This document shows positions 41,920 to 50,429 of a DNA stretch of 62,049 bases, piece by piece. Below the pieces are notes generated by a model. That model was not told the origin of the DNA and searched no databases. It worked only from the letters and a program-made list of their open reading frames with translations. The stretch is from CAYXDO01 sp964463485 (GTDB lineage: Bacteria > Myxococcota > Kuafuiibacteriia > Kuafuiibacteriales > Kuafuiibacteriaceae): the NCBI GenBank assembly GCA_964463485.1, contig CAYXDO010000058.1, forward strand, positions 1 to 62,049, in the 5' to 3' direction. Within the stretch, counting starts at the first letter, position 1. Each line of letters begins with the position of its first letter. A program made the position numbers and the translations under genes.

Positions 41920-42978
41920 CTACGGGAGGACAGCGGTCCCGATGTACGCGAGCATATGGCTGACCGCGCCGGTTACCCCGTCATTACACAGCGGAGCGAA
42001 GGACCCGCGGGCGACTGCGAGCCCAAAGGGTACGCTCGGAGTCGACCCGAAAGTCACCACGTCGTCCGCTGGAATCGTGAACTCGCCGTCGTCAGCCACA
42101 TGGCAAACCAAGTATCGACCGCTTCCATGTTGATCGGTGGCCCGATCGAGGACGATCGACATGGAGGAGCCCGCGGTCGCCGTCCATGTGAATCGCGCTC
42201 CCGCCGGGTCGAGTCGGAGCGCTGCGCTCGTGGACGTGAATGCGGGAGCGACCTCGAAATCGGGAACCGCGCCCACGAGCGCTTCATCTCTCCGGATTCC
42301 GGATGAGGAGTCTCCGGGGAGCTCGTATTTCCAGGCCGACGCGAACGTCAGCGCATCCATGTCGAAAAACCGCCGCACGTCTTCCGGGCCCGCGAAGTCG
42401 TACCCAGGCCCGTCCTTCTGGGCTTCGCGCAGGATGCGTACGAAGAGAGCGCCTGCCGAGTCTTTGATGAGGATCTGCGTGCCGACGTCCTGAGGCGGTC
42501 CCGTATCCACGACCAGCGCCGGGATATCGACTACGACACAGGCGTCCTCGGCGAGGCTCGAGAACAGAGGGGCGTCTACGCTGGGTCGAATCGGGAAGTT
42601 TCTCGATCGAAAATTGAAGCCGGCGTTACGGACGCGAGCCCGTTCGAGGAAAGTCTCGTCGAAGAAATCGTAGTCGTTGACTTCGATGCGACCGCTGAGT
42701 CGCGCCCACGACGCGCTCGAGGTCGTGCTCAGTGGGTCACACGTGGTCGCATCGAGGCCCGCGTCCGGCCCGTTGGCGTCCAAACCATTCGCGTCTGCTC
42801 CGGCGTCCGTGAATCCGTCCGACCTGCTCGCGTCGCCTACGCTCGCATCATTCTCTTGGCCGCCCGTGTCACTTGGACCGGTGTCGCCTGGACCTGCATC
42901 GGGATCGGAGTGTTCGGGCGGGTCGTCGGCGCAGCCGATCACGACCAAGACGAGGCAGGAGCTCCACCAGCGACTCAC
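41920..42978 (-). CDS. Asp/Gly-rich secreted lipoprotein, unknown function
   Basis: A 352-residue lipoprotein. A short signal peptide RWWSSCLVLVVIG ends at the lipobox Cys, followed by ADDPPEHSDPDAGPGDTG and a low-complexity Asp/Ala/Gly spacer of about 75 residues, as in many myxobacterial surface lipoproteins. The folded part (from about residue 85) is beta-rich (SGRIEVNDYDFFDETFLERA, GRYLVCHVADDGEFTIPADD). GTG 42978 is preferred because the longer frame adds unrelated sequence. No catalytic motif was recognised. Confidence 0.78.
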   Translation of the reverse strand: MSRWWSSCLVLVVIGCADDPPEHSDPDAGPGDTGPSDTGGQENDASVGDASRSDGFTDAGADANGLDANGPDAGLDATTCDPLSTTSSASWARLSGRIEVNDYDFFDETFLERARVRNAGFNFRSRNFPIRPSVDAPLFSSLAEDACVVVDIPALVVDTGPPQDVGTQILIKDSAGALFVRILREAQKDGPGYDFAGPEDVRRFFDMDALTFASAWKYELPGDSSSGIRRDEALVGAVPDFEVAPAFTSTSAALRLDPAGARFTWTATAGSSMSIVLDRATDQHGSGRYLVCHVADDGEFTIPADDVVTFGSTPSVPFGLAVARGSFAPLCNDGVTGAVSHMLAYIGTAVLP

Positions 42979-43122
42979 CGCGGAATCGTACCGCACTTTC
43001 TGTGCGCGCAAGAACGACGAAGGACGGTGGGAGGTTCTCGTGCTCGGTCGGGTCTCCGTTGGTACTCCTGGGCTCGCTCGAAATGGGCCGGGTGGCTTCG
43101 CCCTCCCGCACCCACGTGGTAG

Positions 43123-44073
43123 ATGACTCCCATGGCGTCGAATCCAGCTCCGCTCTCGGGCAAAGTCGCAGTGGTCGCCGGAGCGACGCGCGGGGCGGGA
43201 CGCGGGATCGCTGCGGCTCTCGGGGAAGCAGGTGCAACTGTCTACTGCACTGGCCGCAGCGTGGCTGGTGCTCCGGGCATGAAGAACCGATCGGAGACCA
43301 TCGACCAGACCGCCGACATCGTTACGGCCCGCGGCGGCCGCGGCATCGCCGTCCGCGTCGATCACACTGTCCCCGGAGAAGTCGCAACGCTATTCGAACG
43401 AGTCGGCGAGCTCGACTTCCTCGTGAATGACATCTGGGGTGGAGACGATCTGATCGAGTGGGGCAAGCGACTCTGGGAAACCAAACTCGAGGATGGCCTC
43501 ACACTCATCGACCGCGCCATCAAAACTCATGTCATCACCAGCTACTATGCGCTTCCCCGAGTACGCACGGGCGGAGTCGTCTTCGAAATCACAGACGGCG
43601 ACGCGTTCTTCTATCGCGGGCACTTCTTCTACGACCTCGTGAAGACGACGGTCATCCGCATGGCGTTCGCGCTCTCCCAGGAGTTGAAGGAACGCAACGT
43701 GACCGCGCTTGCGGTGACGCCGGGCTTCCTCCGCTCGGAGTGGATGCTCGACCACTTCGGCGTGACCGAGGCGAATTGGAGAGATGCGGCAGTCAAAGTG
43801 AAGGAGTTCATCTCGTCGGAAACGCCGCTCTTCGTCGGGCGATGTGTCGCCGCGCTCGCGGCCGATCCGAACGTGCGGAGGAAGAACGGACGCGTCTACG
43901 CGTCCTGGGACCTCGCCGAAGAGTATGGCGTCACCGATTCCGATGGCTCGCGACCGCATTTCGTTCGGTGGGTCGAAGAGAACATGCCGGAGGTCGCAGC
44001 TGGTTGGAAGAAGGCGGACGATGGGTTCTACGCTTACTGGGGGAAGATGCCGTACGAGCCGCCGGGCCCGTGA
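43123..44073 (+). CDS. Short-chain dehydrogenase/reductase
   Basis: A 316-residue SDR oxidoreductase. The cofactor loop is VAVVAGATRGAGRGIAAALG (GxxxGxG) and the next strand carries Arg in CTGRS, so NADP is likely. The catalytic Tyr and Lys are in FFYDLVKTTVIRM (Y-x3-K). The usual NNAG is replaced by VNDIWGGDD. The length is 50 residues above the classical form because of a C-terminal extension (YGVTDSDGSRPHFVRWVEEN). Start ATG 43123 or the Met three codons later. The substrate is unknown, and it seems to stand alone. Confidence 0.88.
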   Translation: MTPMASNPAPLSGKVAVVAGATRGAGRGIAAALGEAGATVYCTGRSVAGAPGMKNRSETIDQTADIVTARGGRGIAVRVDHTVPGEVATLFERVGELDFLVNDIWGGDDLIEWGKRLWETKLEDGLTLIDRAIKTHVITSYYALPRVRTGGVVFEITDGDAFFYRGHFFYDLVKTTVIRMAFALSQELKERNVTALAVTPGFLRSEWMLDHFGVTEANWRDAAVKVKEFISSETPLFVGRCVAALAADPNVRRKNGRVYASWDLAEEYGVTDSDGSRPHFVRWVEENMPEVAAGWKKADDGFYAYWGKMPYEPPGP

Positions 44074-44216
44074 CGGGTCGACTCCCGCCCAAAGGGCGTG
44101 GAGCAAACTCAGCTAGACAATCACGTGCCTCCAGGTCGCGCCCGACCTCGGCCAGACCTCGCCTGTACCCGTCGCCCAGTGAGCGTCGCCTGTACGTGCG
44201 AACCGACCGCCGAGTC

Positions 44217-44564
44217 ATGACGACGGAGTGTCCGTTCTGGGGTCGCGTCGCCCGTTGGACCGCGTGGGCTTTGGCGGCCGCCGTCGTGTTCGTCTTGTCG
44301 GCCGTGGGCTGGCGGTCGGACTCTCGAGAATCCCATCCGGACTTGGGGCCGGTCCCGCCGGTCCCGCCTCGTGCGAAGCTTCTGGGAGTCATGGTTTTGG
44401 GGGTTGGCTCGCTTCGACCCGGCATCCTCGGGCCCAGCCGACCTCGTTGTGGGAATCAGAGCAACCCTGGAGAGCTGCGCGCCACACTGTTCGAAACCGA
44501 GGCCGAGCGAACACGCGACGATCGCGAATGTGGACCGCGTCGGAAGCTACCCATCGCTCGCTGA
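44217..44564 (+). CDS. Possible small membrane-anchored protein (tentative)
   Basis: A 115-codon frame beginning MTTECPFWGRVARWTAWALA with a hydrophobic helix (AAAVVFVLSAVGW), followed by a Pro-rich stretch and an Arg-rich end. The C-terminal half looks more natural in another frame (44371-44604: LVVGIRATLESCAPHC, YPSLAELSRTEFG), so a frameshift near 44390 is possible. No family was recognised. It could be a decayed gene. Confidence 0.35.
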   Translation: MTTECPFWGRVARWTAWALAAAVVFVLSAVGWRSDSRESHPDLGPVPPVPPRAKLLGVMVLGVGSLRPGILGPSRPRCGNQSNPGELRATLFETEAERTRDDRECGPRRKLPIAR

Positions 44565-44706
44565 GCTCTCGCGCACGGAGTTCGGGATCGATCGAGGTCG
44601 GTGATCCTTCACGCTCGACGATTTTTTGGCGGTAAGTTGCTCGATATTGGCACTTCGGGGCGGTGTCACCGAAAGGGTCCGCGTCTCGGCGGTCGGCTCG
44701 GGGTAC

Positions 44707-45393
44707 TCAGCACCGGATTCCCGCAAAAATGTGAACTGCCCCGAGAGTCATCGGAGTCGCTCGTACTCGAGTGAGTTGCGCGCCGCGAAGCCAGGCACAC
44801 ACCTCGGCCGGGGGAGGGAACGCCGCGATCGATTCCGAGAGATACTCATAAGGAGCGCCGCGAGATAGCCACCTACCGAGCATCGGCACGATGCGATGCA
44901 CGTGGACTCGCGCGATCGGAGCGAGCAACCCTCTCGGGTCGGTGAGCTCGAGGATCGACAAGGCTCCGCCTGGTCTCAACACCCGGGCCATCTCGAGGAC
45001 GCCCCTTTGCCGATCCGGAAAATTTCGAAGCCCGAAGGCGACCGTCACCGCGTCGAACGACGCGTCTGCGTAGGGGAGGTCCATCGCCGAGCCTTGTTGC
45101 GTACTCACCTTCGAGTCGCCTCGCAGCTTGGCCGCGGCTCTCGCCAGCATTTCGGCGCTCGGATCGATACCCACGAGCTCGGCGTGCGGATACTCCTCTC
45201 GCAAGCGCAGCAGCACGTCGCCGGTGCCCGTGGCGACGTCGAGGATCCTGGCCGGTCGCGCCACCGCGATCGATCTCACGAGCCTCTCGCGCCAGACTCG
45301 GTCGAGCCCTAGGCTCATGAGCCTGTTCAGGCGATCGTAACCAGGAGCGATCGCGTCGAACATCTTGGCGCCGCCGTCGGCTCGCTCGCTCAC
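44707..45393 (-). CDS. menG: Demethylmenaquinone methyltransferase
   Basis: A 228-residue UbiE/MenG methyltransferase that makes menaquinone from demethylmenaquinone. KMFDAIAPGYDRLNRLMSLG is the family start. LDVATGTGDVLLRL binds SAM. VAFGLRNFPDRQRGVLEMAR and VLRPGG are the UbiE signature. Its GTG start overlaps the stop of the mini DAHP-synthase remnant (GTGA), which reproduces the coupling an intact DAHP synthase would have had. The men cluster lies directly upstream beyond the inserted toxin-antitoxin pair, so it may now depend on a different promoter. Confidence 0.94.
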   Translation of the reverse strand: MSERADGGAKMFDAIAPGYDRLNRLMSLGLDRVWRERLVRSIAVARPARILDVATGTGDVLLRLREEYPHAELVGIDPSAEMLARAAAKLRGDSKVSTQQGSAMDLPYADASFDAVTVAFGLRNFPDRQRGVLEMARVLRPGGALSILELTDPRGLLAPIARVHVHRIVPMLGRWLSRGAPYEYLSESIAAFPPPAEVCAWLRGAQLTRVRATPMTLGAVHIFAGIRC

Positions 45394-45770
45394 GGTCGCT
45401 CCCTTCTGAAGCCCAACTCGACTCCTAGCGCCCGTAGACCTTGGGGATCGAGCGCCTGTGGCCCATCACTTCGCGCGTTCGCGGGATCCGGATGACCCTC
45501 GACGATGATCCCATCCGCGCTCGCGCCACAAACGAGGAGGTCGCGAACGCTGAGCTCCTGACCTCGCCGTCCGTCCAGCTTCGGATGCGCCCACGGCGCC
45601 TCGAGCACGGACAGCACTTCGCGAAGCTCCAAGGTGCGCTGCCGCCCGATCCTCGCGTTGTGGGGCAGCGCAGCGCCGCTCGCGTCGCGTTCGAGCGTCG
45701 TCCATGCGCTGAGCGCCACCAGCGCTCGCCGCGCCGAATACGCCTTCTCTGGGTCGACGAACAATTCCAT
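45390..45770 (-). pseudogene. Internally deleted duplicate of DAHP synthase, still an open frame and coupled to menG
   Basis: A 126-codon frame that is a shortened copy of the DAHP synthase at 46924-47919. It matches the N-terminal 80 residues (ALVALSAWTTLERDASGAAL; HPKLDGRRGQELSVRD), then a short piece LLVCGASA (from LLVSGASA in the full gene), then DGIIVEGHPDPANARSDGPQ to the end. Two in-frame deletions have removed the entire catalytic barrel core, including GPCAIESP and KPRTSPYSFQG. It cannot be an active synthase. It may survive as a translational coupler for menG, whose start overlaps its stop. Confidence 0.88.
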
Positions 45771-45780
45771 GACGCCTCCC

Positions 45781-45993
45781 TCACGCTCGACGCTTTACGA
45801 ACGCCGAAAGGACGAGCTCGATGGCTCTCCTCGCGGGACTGTCCTCGAAGTGAGCAGCCCTTGAGTGCTTTGTCGAGATATTCGGAGGCGGCGTGCGAGG
45901 TGGCTTGGAACGTGCCCGTCGCGCGGACTCCCTCGGCCAGCCTCGAGCAGGCCACGCCGGGTGATTCCTCCAGCGCCGCGCTCCGCACCTGCG
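45781..45993 (-). pseudogene. Decayed copy of the polyprenyl synthase C-terminus
   Basis: This segment closely matches the last 210 bases of the polyprenyl synthase gene (47930-48144), e.g. shared AGGACGAGCTCGATGGCTCT. Single-base losses near 45850-45865 break the frame. Similarity stops abruptly at about 45993. It marks one end of the duplication that also carried the DAHP synthase copy. Confidence 0.85.
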
Positions 45994-46052
45994 GAACGAC
46001 GCCGTAGTCCACGCGATCCGAATTTAGGCAGGTCGTGACGAGCGTCGGGGGG

Positions 46053-46085
46053 TTGACGATCGATTGGGCATGCATGCAACATGCA
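46053..46085 (+). promoter_or_regulatory. Promoter and inverted-repeat operator of the VapBC-type pair
   Basis: A TTGACG -35-like box (46053-46058) is followed at 46071-46085 by TGCATG-CAA-CATGCA, a perfect 6-bp inverted repeat; the overlapping GCATGCATGC (46068-46077) is itself palindromic. The antitoxin ATG is at 46089, so the repeat would cover the -10 region. A -10 box is weak. Autorepression is inferred by analogy to FitAB/VapBC. Confidence 0.55.
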
Positions 46086-46088
46086 ATC

Positions 46089-46316
46089 ATGCCGAGCGTG
46101 ACAGTGCGCAACCTCTCCCGGACCACTGTCCGCGCCCTCAAGCTTCGCGCCGAGGCCAACGGTCACTCGATGGAGCAGGAGATTCGAAATCTGTTGGCTG
46201 CGGAGGCGGCCGAGTGGAAGTCGGTCTGCGAGCAGATTGAGGCGTCGTGGGCTGACCAGCAAACGCGAGTTAGCTGCGAGGAGATCGACTCGATCATCCG
46301 TGAGGGACGTCGTTGA
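46089..46316 (+). CDS. FitA/VapB-type antitoxin (ribbon-helix-helix)
   Basis: A 75-residue antitoxin. SVTVRNLSRTTVRALKLRAE and ANGHSMEQEIRNLLAAEA form the ribbon-helix-helix fold typical of FitA-like antitoxins (opening strand TVRNL, then two helices). The C-terminal part (CEQIEASWADQQTRVSCEEI) is the toxin-binding tail. The ATG at 46089 is chosen over earlier in-frame starts because it begins the RHH strand. Its TGA overlaps the toxin start. A palindromic operator lies directly upstream. Confidence 0.85.
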   Translation: MPSVTVRNLSRTTVRALKLRAEANGHSMEQEIRNLLAAEAAEWKSVCEQIEASWADQQTRVSCEEIDSIIREGRR

Positions 46317-46720
46317 AGGTTGTTTTGGACACGAACGTGGTCGCGTACCACCTGCTCGGTGCTCCGGAGACCGTTCGCACGTTATCGAAGACGATGCGCA
46401 AGATTTCGAGCGCTTGCGCACCAGCGCTGATCGAGGCGGAGCTCGCGAACGTGGTGTGGCGTTCTGTGACGTCGGGAGCGCTCACACGGGACTTGGCGCT
46501 GAAGAAGCTCGAGTGGGCTAGAGCGCTGCCGTTCGAGCGAGTCGCTTGCAGCACCCTTTGGCGCGGCGCGCTCGTGCGGGCGATCTCGACGCGGCACTCG
46601 ATGTATGACGTGTTGTTCGTCGAGCTGGCGGTCCGTCGCAATCTCCCGCTGCTCACGTTCGATCAGGAGTTGATTCGGCATTTTCCGACGGTCGCCGTCG
46701 ACCCGTCGACTGTCGAATGA
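46313..46720 (+). CDS. PIN-domain toxin (VapC/FitB type)
   Basis: A 135-residue PIN-domain ribonuclease, expected to cut RNA when not bound by its antitoxin. The acidic site is VVLDTNVVAYHLLG (first Asp), PALIEAELANVVWR (Glu), YDVLFVELA (Asp) and LLTFDQELIRHFP (last Asp), all in order. Translation starts at TTG 46313, overlapping the antitoxin stop by 4 nt. The gene lies between a decayed duplicate and the men cluster, on the opposite strand. A 16-bp tandem repeat overlaps its 3' end. Confidence 0.85.
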   Translation: MKVVLDTNVVAYHLLGAPETVRTLSKTMRKISSACAPALIEAELANVVWRSVTSGALTRDLALKKLEWARALPFERVACSTLWRGALVRAISTRHSMYDVLFVELAVRRNLPLLTFDQELIRHFPTVAVDPSTVE

Positions 46721-46760
46721 ATCATCGCTCGAATGAACCATCGCTCGAATGAATCATCGC
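46713..46760. repeat. Three 16-bp tandem repeats at the toxin 3' end
   Basis: Three copies of TCGAATGAATCATCGC (the second reads AACC in place of AATC) run head to tail, and include the toxin stop codon. The following 160 bp up to the DAHP synthase stop hold no gene I can support. Confidence 0.85.
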
Positions 46761-46923
46761 CGCCTTTCATGGCCTCATCGCTTCGAGGCCGGAGCTCTTT
46801 CTCGTCTTCTTCTTTGGCCGCGGAAGCCGTGGGGGCGATCTTGCCTGCAGACGCGGTCGGCATGAGAGGCGCGAGCGCGCCGCGCCGCAAAAGCCACGCC
46901 CAAGTCACCCGCCGTTCCCTGAG

Positions 46924-47919
46924 TTACTCACCGTCATTCGCCGGCAACTCAGGCGCGAAGCCCAACTCGACTCCCAGCGTCCGCAGACCTTGGGGATCGA
47001 GCGCCTGCGGCCCATCACTTCGAGCGTTCGCGGGATCCGGATGACTCTCGACGATGATCCCGTCCGCGCCCGCCGCCAACGCGGCCTTGGCGAGCGGAAG
47101 CACCAAATCACGACGTCCCGCCGCATGTGAAGGATCGACCATCACCAAGTGACCATCGACGTGTTTCAACACCGCGACGGCCGTCAGATCGAGCAGGTTG
47201 CGCGTGCTGGCATCGAAGCCGACGATCCCTCGCTCGCAGAAGATGACGGCGCTCGCGCCCGAAACGAGGAGGTGCTCGGCGGCGAGCCTCCACTCGTCGA
47301 GGCGCGCGGAGGCGCTTCGTTTGAGCAGCACCGGCTTGTTCGCCGATCCGACCGCGCGCAGCAACGCGAAGCTCTGCATGCTCCGCGAGCCGATCTGCAG
47401 GATGTCCGCTTGCTCGGCCACGAGCTCGACGTCGCCCTCGCTCACGACCTCAGTCACGACGCCGAGACCAAACTTCGTGGCGGCGTGTCTCATCCACTCG
47501 AGCGCCTCGCGTCCGCGGCCCTGAAAGCTGTACGGCGAGGTCCGCGGCTTCCATGCGCCTCCACGCAGGATACGTGCGCCCGCCGCCGCCGCGAGCATTG
47601 CGGCCTCTTCTATCTGCTCCGGCGACTCGATCGCGCAGGGGCCCGCGATCAACACCGGTTGGCCTCGGCCGATCACGACGTCGCGAACGCGGAGCTCCTG
47701 ACCTCGCTGTCCGTCCAGCTTCGGATGGGCCGACGGCGCCTCGAGCACGGACAGCACTCCACGAAGCTCCAAGATGCGCTGCCGCTCGAGCCTCGCGCTG
47801 TGGGGCAACACGATCAGCGCCGCGCCGCTCGCGTCGCGTTCGAGGGTCGTCCACGCGCCGAGCGCCACCAGCGCTCGTTGCACCGCATAGGCTTGCTCTG
47901 GGTCGACCAACACGATCAT
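46924..47919 (-). CDS. 3-deoxy-7-phosphoheptulonate (DAHP) synthase
   Basis: A 331-residue type I DAHP synthase of the AroA-beta (bacillus-like) group, which starts the shikimate pathway feeding chorismate to MenF. The N-terminal 75 residues form a ferredoxin-like regulatory domain. The barrel carries LIAGPCAIESPEQ, ILRGGAWKPRTSPYSFQG, LQIGSRSM, LLKRS and MVDPSHAAGRRD, the usual metal and phosphate sites. It follows the polyprenyl synthase by 10 bp. A shortened copy sits at 45390-45770. Which aro symbol applies cannot be told from here. Confidence 0.93.
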   Translation of the reverse strand: MIVLVDPEQAYAVQRALVALGAWTTLERDASGAALIVLPHSARLERQRILELRGVLSVLEAPSAHPKLDGQRGQELRVRDVVIGRGQPVLIAGPCAIESPEQIEEAAMLAAAAGARILRGGAWKPRTSPYSFQGRGREALEWMRHAATKFGLGVVTEVVSEGDVELVAEQADILQIGSRSMQSFALLRAVGSANKPVLLKRSASARLDEWRLAAEHLLVSGASAVIFCERGIVGFDASTRNLLDLTAVAVLKHVDGHLVMVDPSHAAGRRDLVLPLAKAALAAGADGIIVESHPDPANARSDGPQALDPQGLRTLGVELGFAPELPANDGE

Positions 47920-47929
47920 GACGCCTCCC

Positions 47930-49033
47930 TCACGCTCGACGCTTCACGAACGTCGAAAGGACGAGCTCGATGGCTCTCCTCGCGGGACTGTCCTCGAACT
48001 GAGCCAGCCCTTGCACTGCTTTGTCGAGATATTCGGAGGCCGCGTGCGAGGTGGCTTGGAGCGCGCCCGTCGCACGGACTCCTTCGGCCAGCCTCGAGCA
48101 GGCCACGCCGGGTGATTCCTCGAGCGCCGCGCTCCGCACCTGCGCCATCAACGCCGGATCGCGCTCGAGCGCGATCCGCACGGGCCACGTGACCTTGCCT
48201 TCGCGCAGATCAGAAAACGTCGACTTCCCGAGGTCCTCCGCGTCGCCCGCCAGATCCAACACGTCGTCGGCCAACTGAAACGCGATTCCGCCCGACATCC
48301 CAATTTGGGAAAGCCTTGCGAGCTCGAGAGGGCCAAAGCCCGCGGCCACTCCGCCCGCTTCCATCGACCATGCGAAGAGCGCGCCGGTCTTCCCTCGAAT
48401 GATCGTCAGGATCGCCTCGGCGCCCAAGATCGGCGAGATACGACTGGCGAGCTGCATACTCTCCGCCGTGATCATCGCGTCGATGACGCTGAGCATCTTG
48501 GGCAACAAGCCCGGCAGCTCCGTCGAAGCCACGAGCTTCAGCGCCCGCACGAGCAAGTGGTCCCCAGCGAGCACACTCGCGCTGTTGCCGAACACACGCC
48601 GCGCCGTCGTCACACCTCGCCGCTCCGTGCCCTCGTCGATGACGTCGTCGTGCAACAGCGTCGCCGTGTGGACGAGCTCACTCGCGAGCGCGAGCCGATG
48701 AACCGCGGGCGAGGGGCCGACCCCTCCGAGCCTCGCCGCGAGCAGCACACAGATCGGACGCACCCGCTTGCCCGGCAGCGCGACCAAGTGTCGAGCCGCG
48801 AGCAGCGCCCGATCGAGTGAGCCATCCAACCTCGGTTGCTCGAGCTCGCGCTCGATTCGGGAGAGCTCTCGCTCGAGCTCAGCCAAATCGGCACCCAACC
48901 AAAGCTGAAGCTCCGCCAGACGAGCCGCGAGCTCCGCGCCCCCGGTCTCCGCGCTCGCGCGCTCCAGCCGACCCAACGTTCGCTCGGACTCGTCCGACGG
49001 CAGCCGAGCCGCCTCCACGTGAAAACTAGACAT
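47930..49033 (-). CDS. Polyprenyl diphosphate synthase (menaquinone side chain)
   Basis: A 367-residue trans-prenyl synthase that makes the isoprenoid tail for menaquinone. LPGKRVRP binds isopentenyl diphosphate. The first Asp-rich motif is TATLLHDDVIDEGTERRG and the second FQLADDVLDLAGDAEDLGK. About 60 acidic-helical residues precede the core, making it slightly longer than usual. Its start overlaps the menE stop by 8 nt. Being in the men cluster, it probably sets chain length for the quinone. A partial copy of its tail lies at 45781. Confidence 0.93.
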   Translation of the reverse strand: MSSFHVEAARLPSDESERTLGRLERASAETGGAELAARLAELQLWLGADLAELERELSRIERELEQPRLDGSLDRALLAARHLVALPGKRVRPICVLLAARLGGVGPSPAVHRLALASELVHTATLLHDDVIDEGTERRGVTTARRVFGNSASVLAGDHLLVRALKLVASTELPGLLPKMLSVIDAMITAESMQLASRISPILGAEAILTIIRGKTGALFAWSMEAGGVAAGFGPLELARLSQIGMSGGIAFQLADDVLDLAGDAEDLGKSTFSDLREGKVTWPVRIALERDPALMAQVRSAALEESPGVACSRLAEGVRATGALQATSHAASEYLDKAVQGLAQFEDSPARRAIELVLSTFVKRRA

Positions 49034-50429
49034 TTTGGTCCCCTCCGCTCGCCGGACATTTTAGGTCCGATTTCAGACTACCTATGAATTGGCCCAGCGA
49101 CTCCCGTGCAAGTCGCCGCGACGGCTTTCCGCTCGGACCGAGGGGGATCGTCTCGACACGCTCGATGATCTTCGGAATCGCACGCCTCGAAATGATCGAG
49201 GCGCAGTGAGTTTGAAGGTCGCTGGCGCTCACCGGTGTGGAAGTCACGACGAGCGCCGCCGGAGCTTGCCCCAACTCGACATCGTCTACGCCGAACACCA
49301 AGGCGGCGACGACCGCCGGGTGAGCTCCGAGCGCCGCCTCGACGGTCCTGGGATCGATCTTCGTGCCGCCAGAGTTGATGAGGTCGCCGACTCGGCCTCG
49401 AACGAGCACGCGCCCGTCGACGAGCTCGACGAGGTCGGACGTGCTCAGCTCCTCGTCCACCAACGGCCCCTTCACGACGAGTGTGCCGTCAGCCGCGACG
49501 GCCACGCGCGCAAAGGCTAGCGGCGGAAGGCCGGGTGTCATGTCGCCAGGATCGGAGGTCGCGATCTGAGACGCCGCCTCGCTCATCCCGAAGGTCACCG
49601 CCACCGGCGCCAAGATGCGCTTGGCGCGTTCGATCAACCGATCGGAGGCCGGAGCGCCGCCGAGCAAGATGGCCCGCAGGCGCTCGTGAAACGGGCGATC
49701 GGTACCGCTTTCGATCCGGGCATCGAGCACGCGCTCGAGCATGGTCGGCACGAGCGACACGAGGGTGACGGCGCCGGAGTCGAGCGAGTCGGCGACGCTC
49801 CTGGCCTCGAAGCGTTCGTGGAGAACGGCGGTCGTTCCGTAGAACAAGCAGCGAAGCAACACGGACAACCCGCCGATGTGCTCGAGCGGCAAGCAACACA
49901 GCCACCGGTCTTGCGGGTCGTGACCCAGGCGCAGCGCGGACCCGAACGCGCTGAACACGAGCTGCGACGTCTTCAACGACACGAGCTTCGGTTCGCCGGT
50001 CGAACCCGAGGTCGCGATGAGAAATCTCGTCTCGTCGAGCGGCCAGAAGCGTTCTGGGGCGGGGTGCCGCGGCGCGACCGAGAGGCTCTCGAAGTCCGGA
50101 TCCAAGGCGTCGATCCCCACGACCCGCCGAACGCCTGCGGCGCGGAGCTTCCGAAGCAACTCTGCGCGCGGGCTTCGGCTATCGAGCAGGAGCGCGGTGG
50201 CGCCGAGCCAGGAGACGGCGAGCATGGTCACCACGAACGGCGCCCCCGGCACGCCGGCGACGGCCACGACATCGTTCGCCTGAACGCATTGTGCCTGTAG
50301 GCCACCGGCCACTCTTGCCACTCGGTCTTCGAGCTCGATCGCGGAGATGACCTCGTCGCGCGTGACCAAGAGCGGGTGCCGAGGCCGCCACGCGGCCGCG
50401 CTCGCCAGCGGATGGGGAATCGAAGTCAC
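49026..50429 (-). CDS. menE: o-Succinylbenzoate-CoA ligase
   Basis: A 467-residue adenylate-forming ligase that activates o-succinylbenzoate. RFLIATSGSTGEPKLVS is the AMP-binding P-loop. CCLPLEHIGGLSVLLRCL, AVTFGMSEAASQIAT and RVLVRGRVGDLINSGGTKID match MenE signature regions, with the catalytic Lys in GPSGKPSRR. The order of the cluster (after menC) supports the identity over other acyl-CoA ligases. Its start overlaps the menC stop by 4 nt. Its C-terminal end overlaps the polyprenyl synthase start. Confidence 0.93.
   Translation of the reverse strand: MTSIPHPLASAAAWRPRHPLLVTRDEVISAIELEDRVARVAGGLQAQCVQANDVVAVAGVPGAPFVVTMLAVSWLGATALLLDSRSPRAELLRKLRAAGVRRVVGIDALDPDFESLSVAPRHPAPERFWPLDETRFLIATSGSTGEPKLVSLKTSQLVFSAFGSALRLGHDPQDRWLCCLPLEHIGGLSVLLRCLFYGTTAVLHERFEARSVADSLDSGAVTLVSLVPTMLERVLDARIESGTDRPFHERLRAILLGGAPASDRLIERAKRILAPVAVTFGMSEAASQIATSDPGDMTPGLPPLAFARVAVAADGTLVVKGPLVDEELSTSDLVELVDGRVLVRGRVGDLINSGGTKIDPRTVEAALGAHPAVVAALVFGVDDVELGQAPAALVVTSTPVSASDLQTHCASIISRRAIPKIIERVETIPLGPSGKPSRRLARESLGQFIGSLKSDLKCPASGGDQNV

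Noticed and set aside
46663..46908. 81-codon minus-strand frame between the PIN toxin and DAHP synthase
   Set aside because: Low-complexity Ala/Glu/Lys content, overlaps the toxin end and the 16-bp repeats, no domain.
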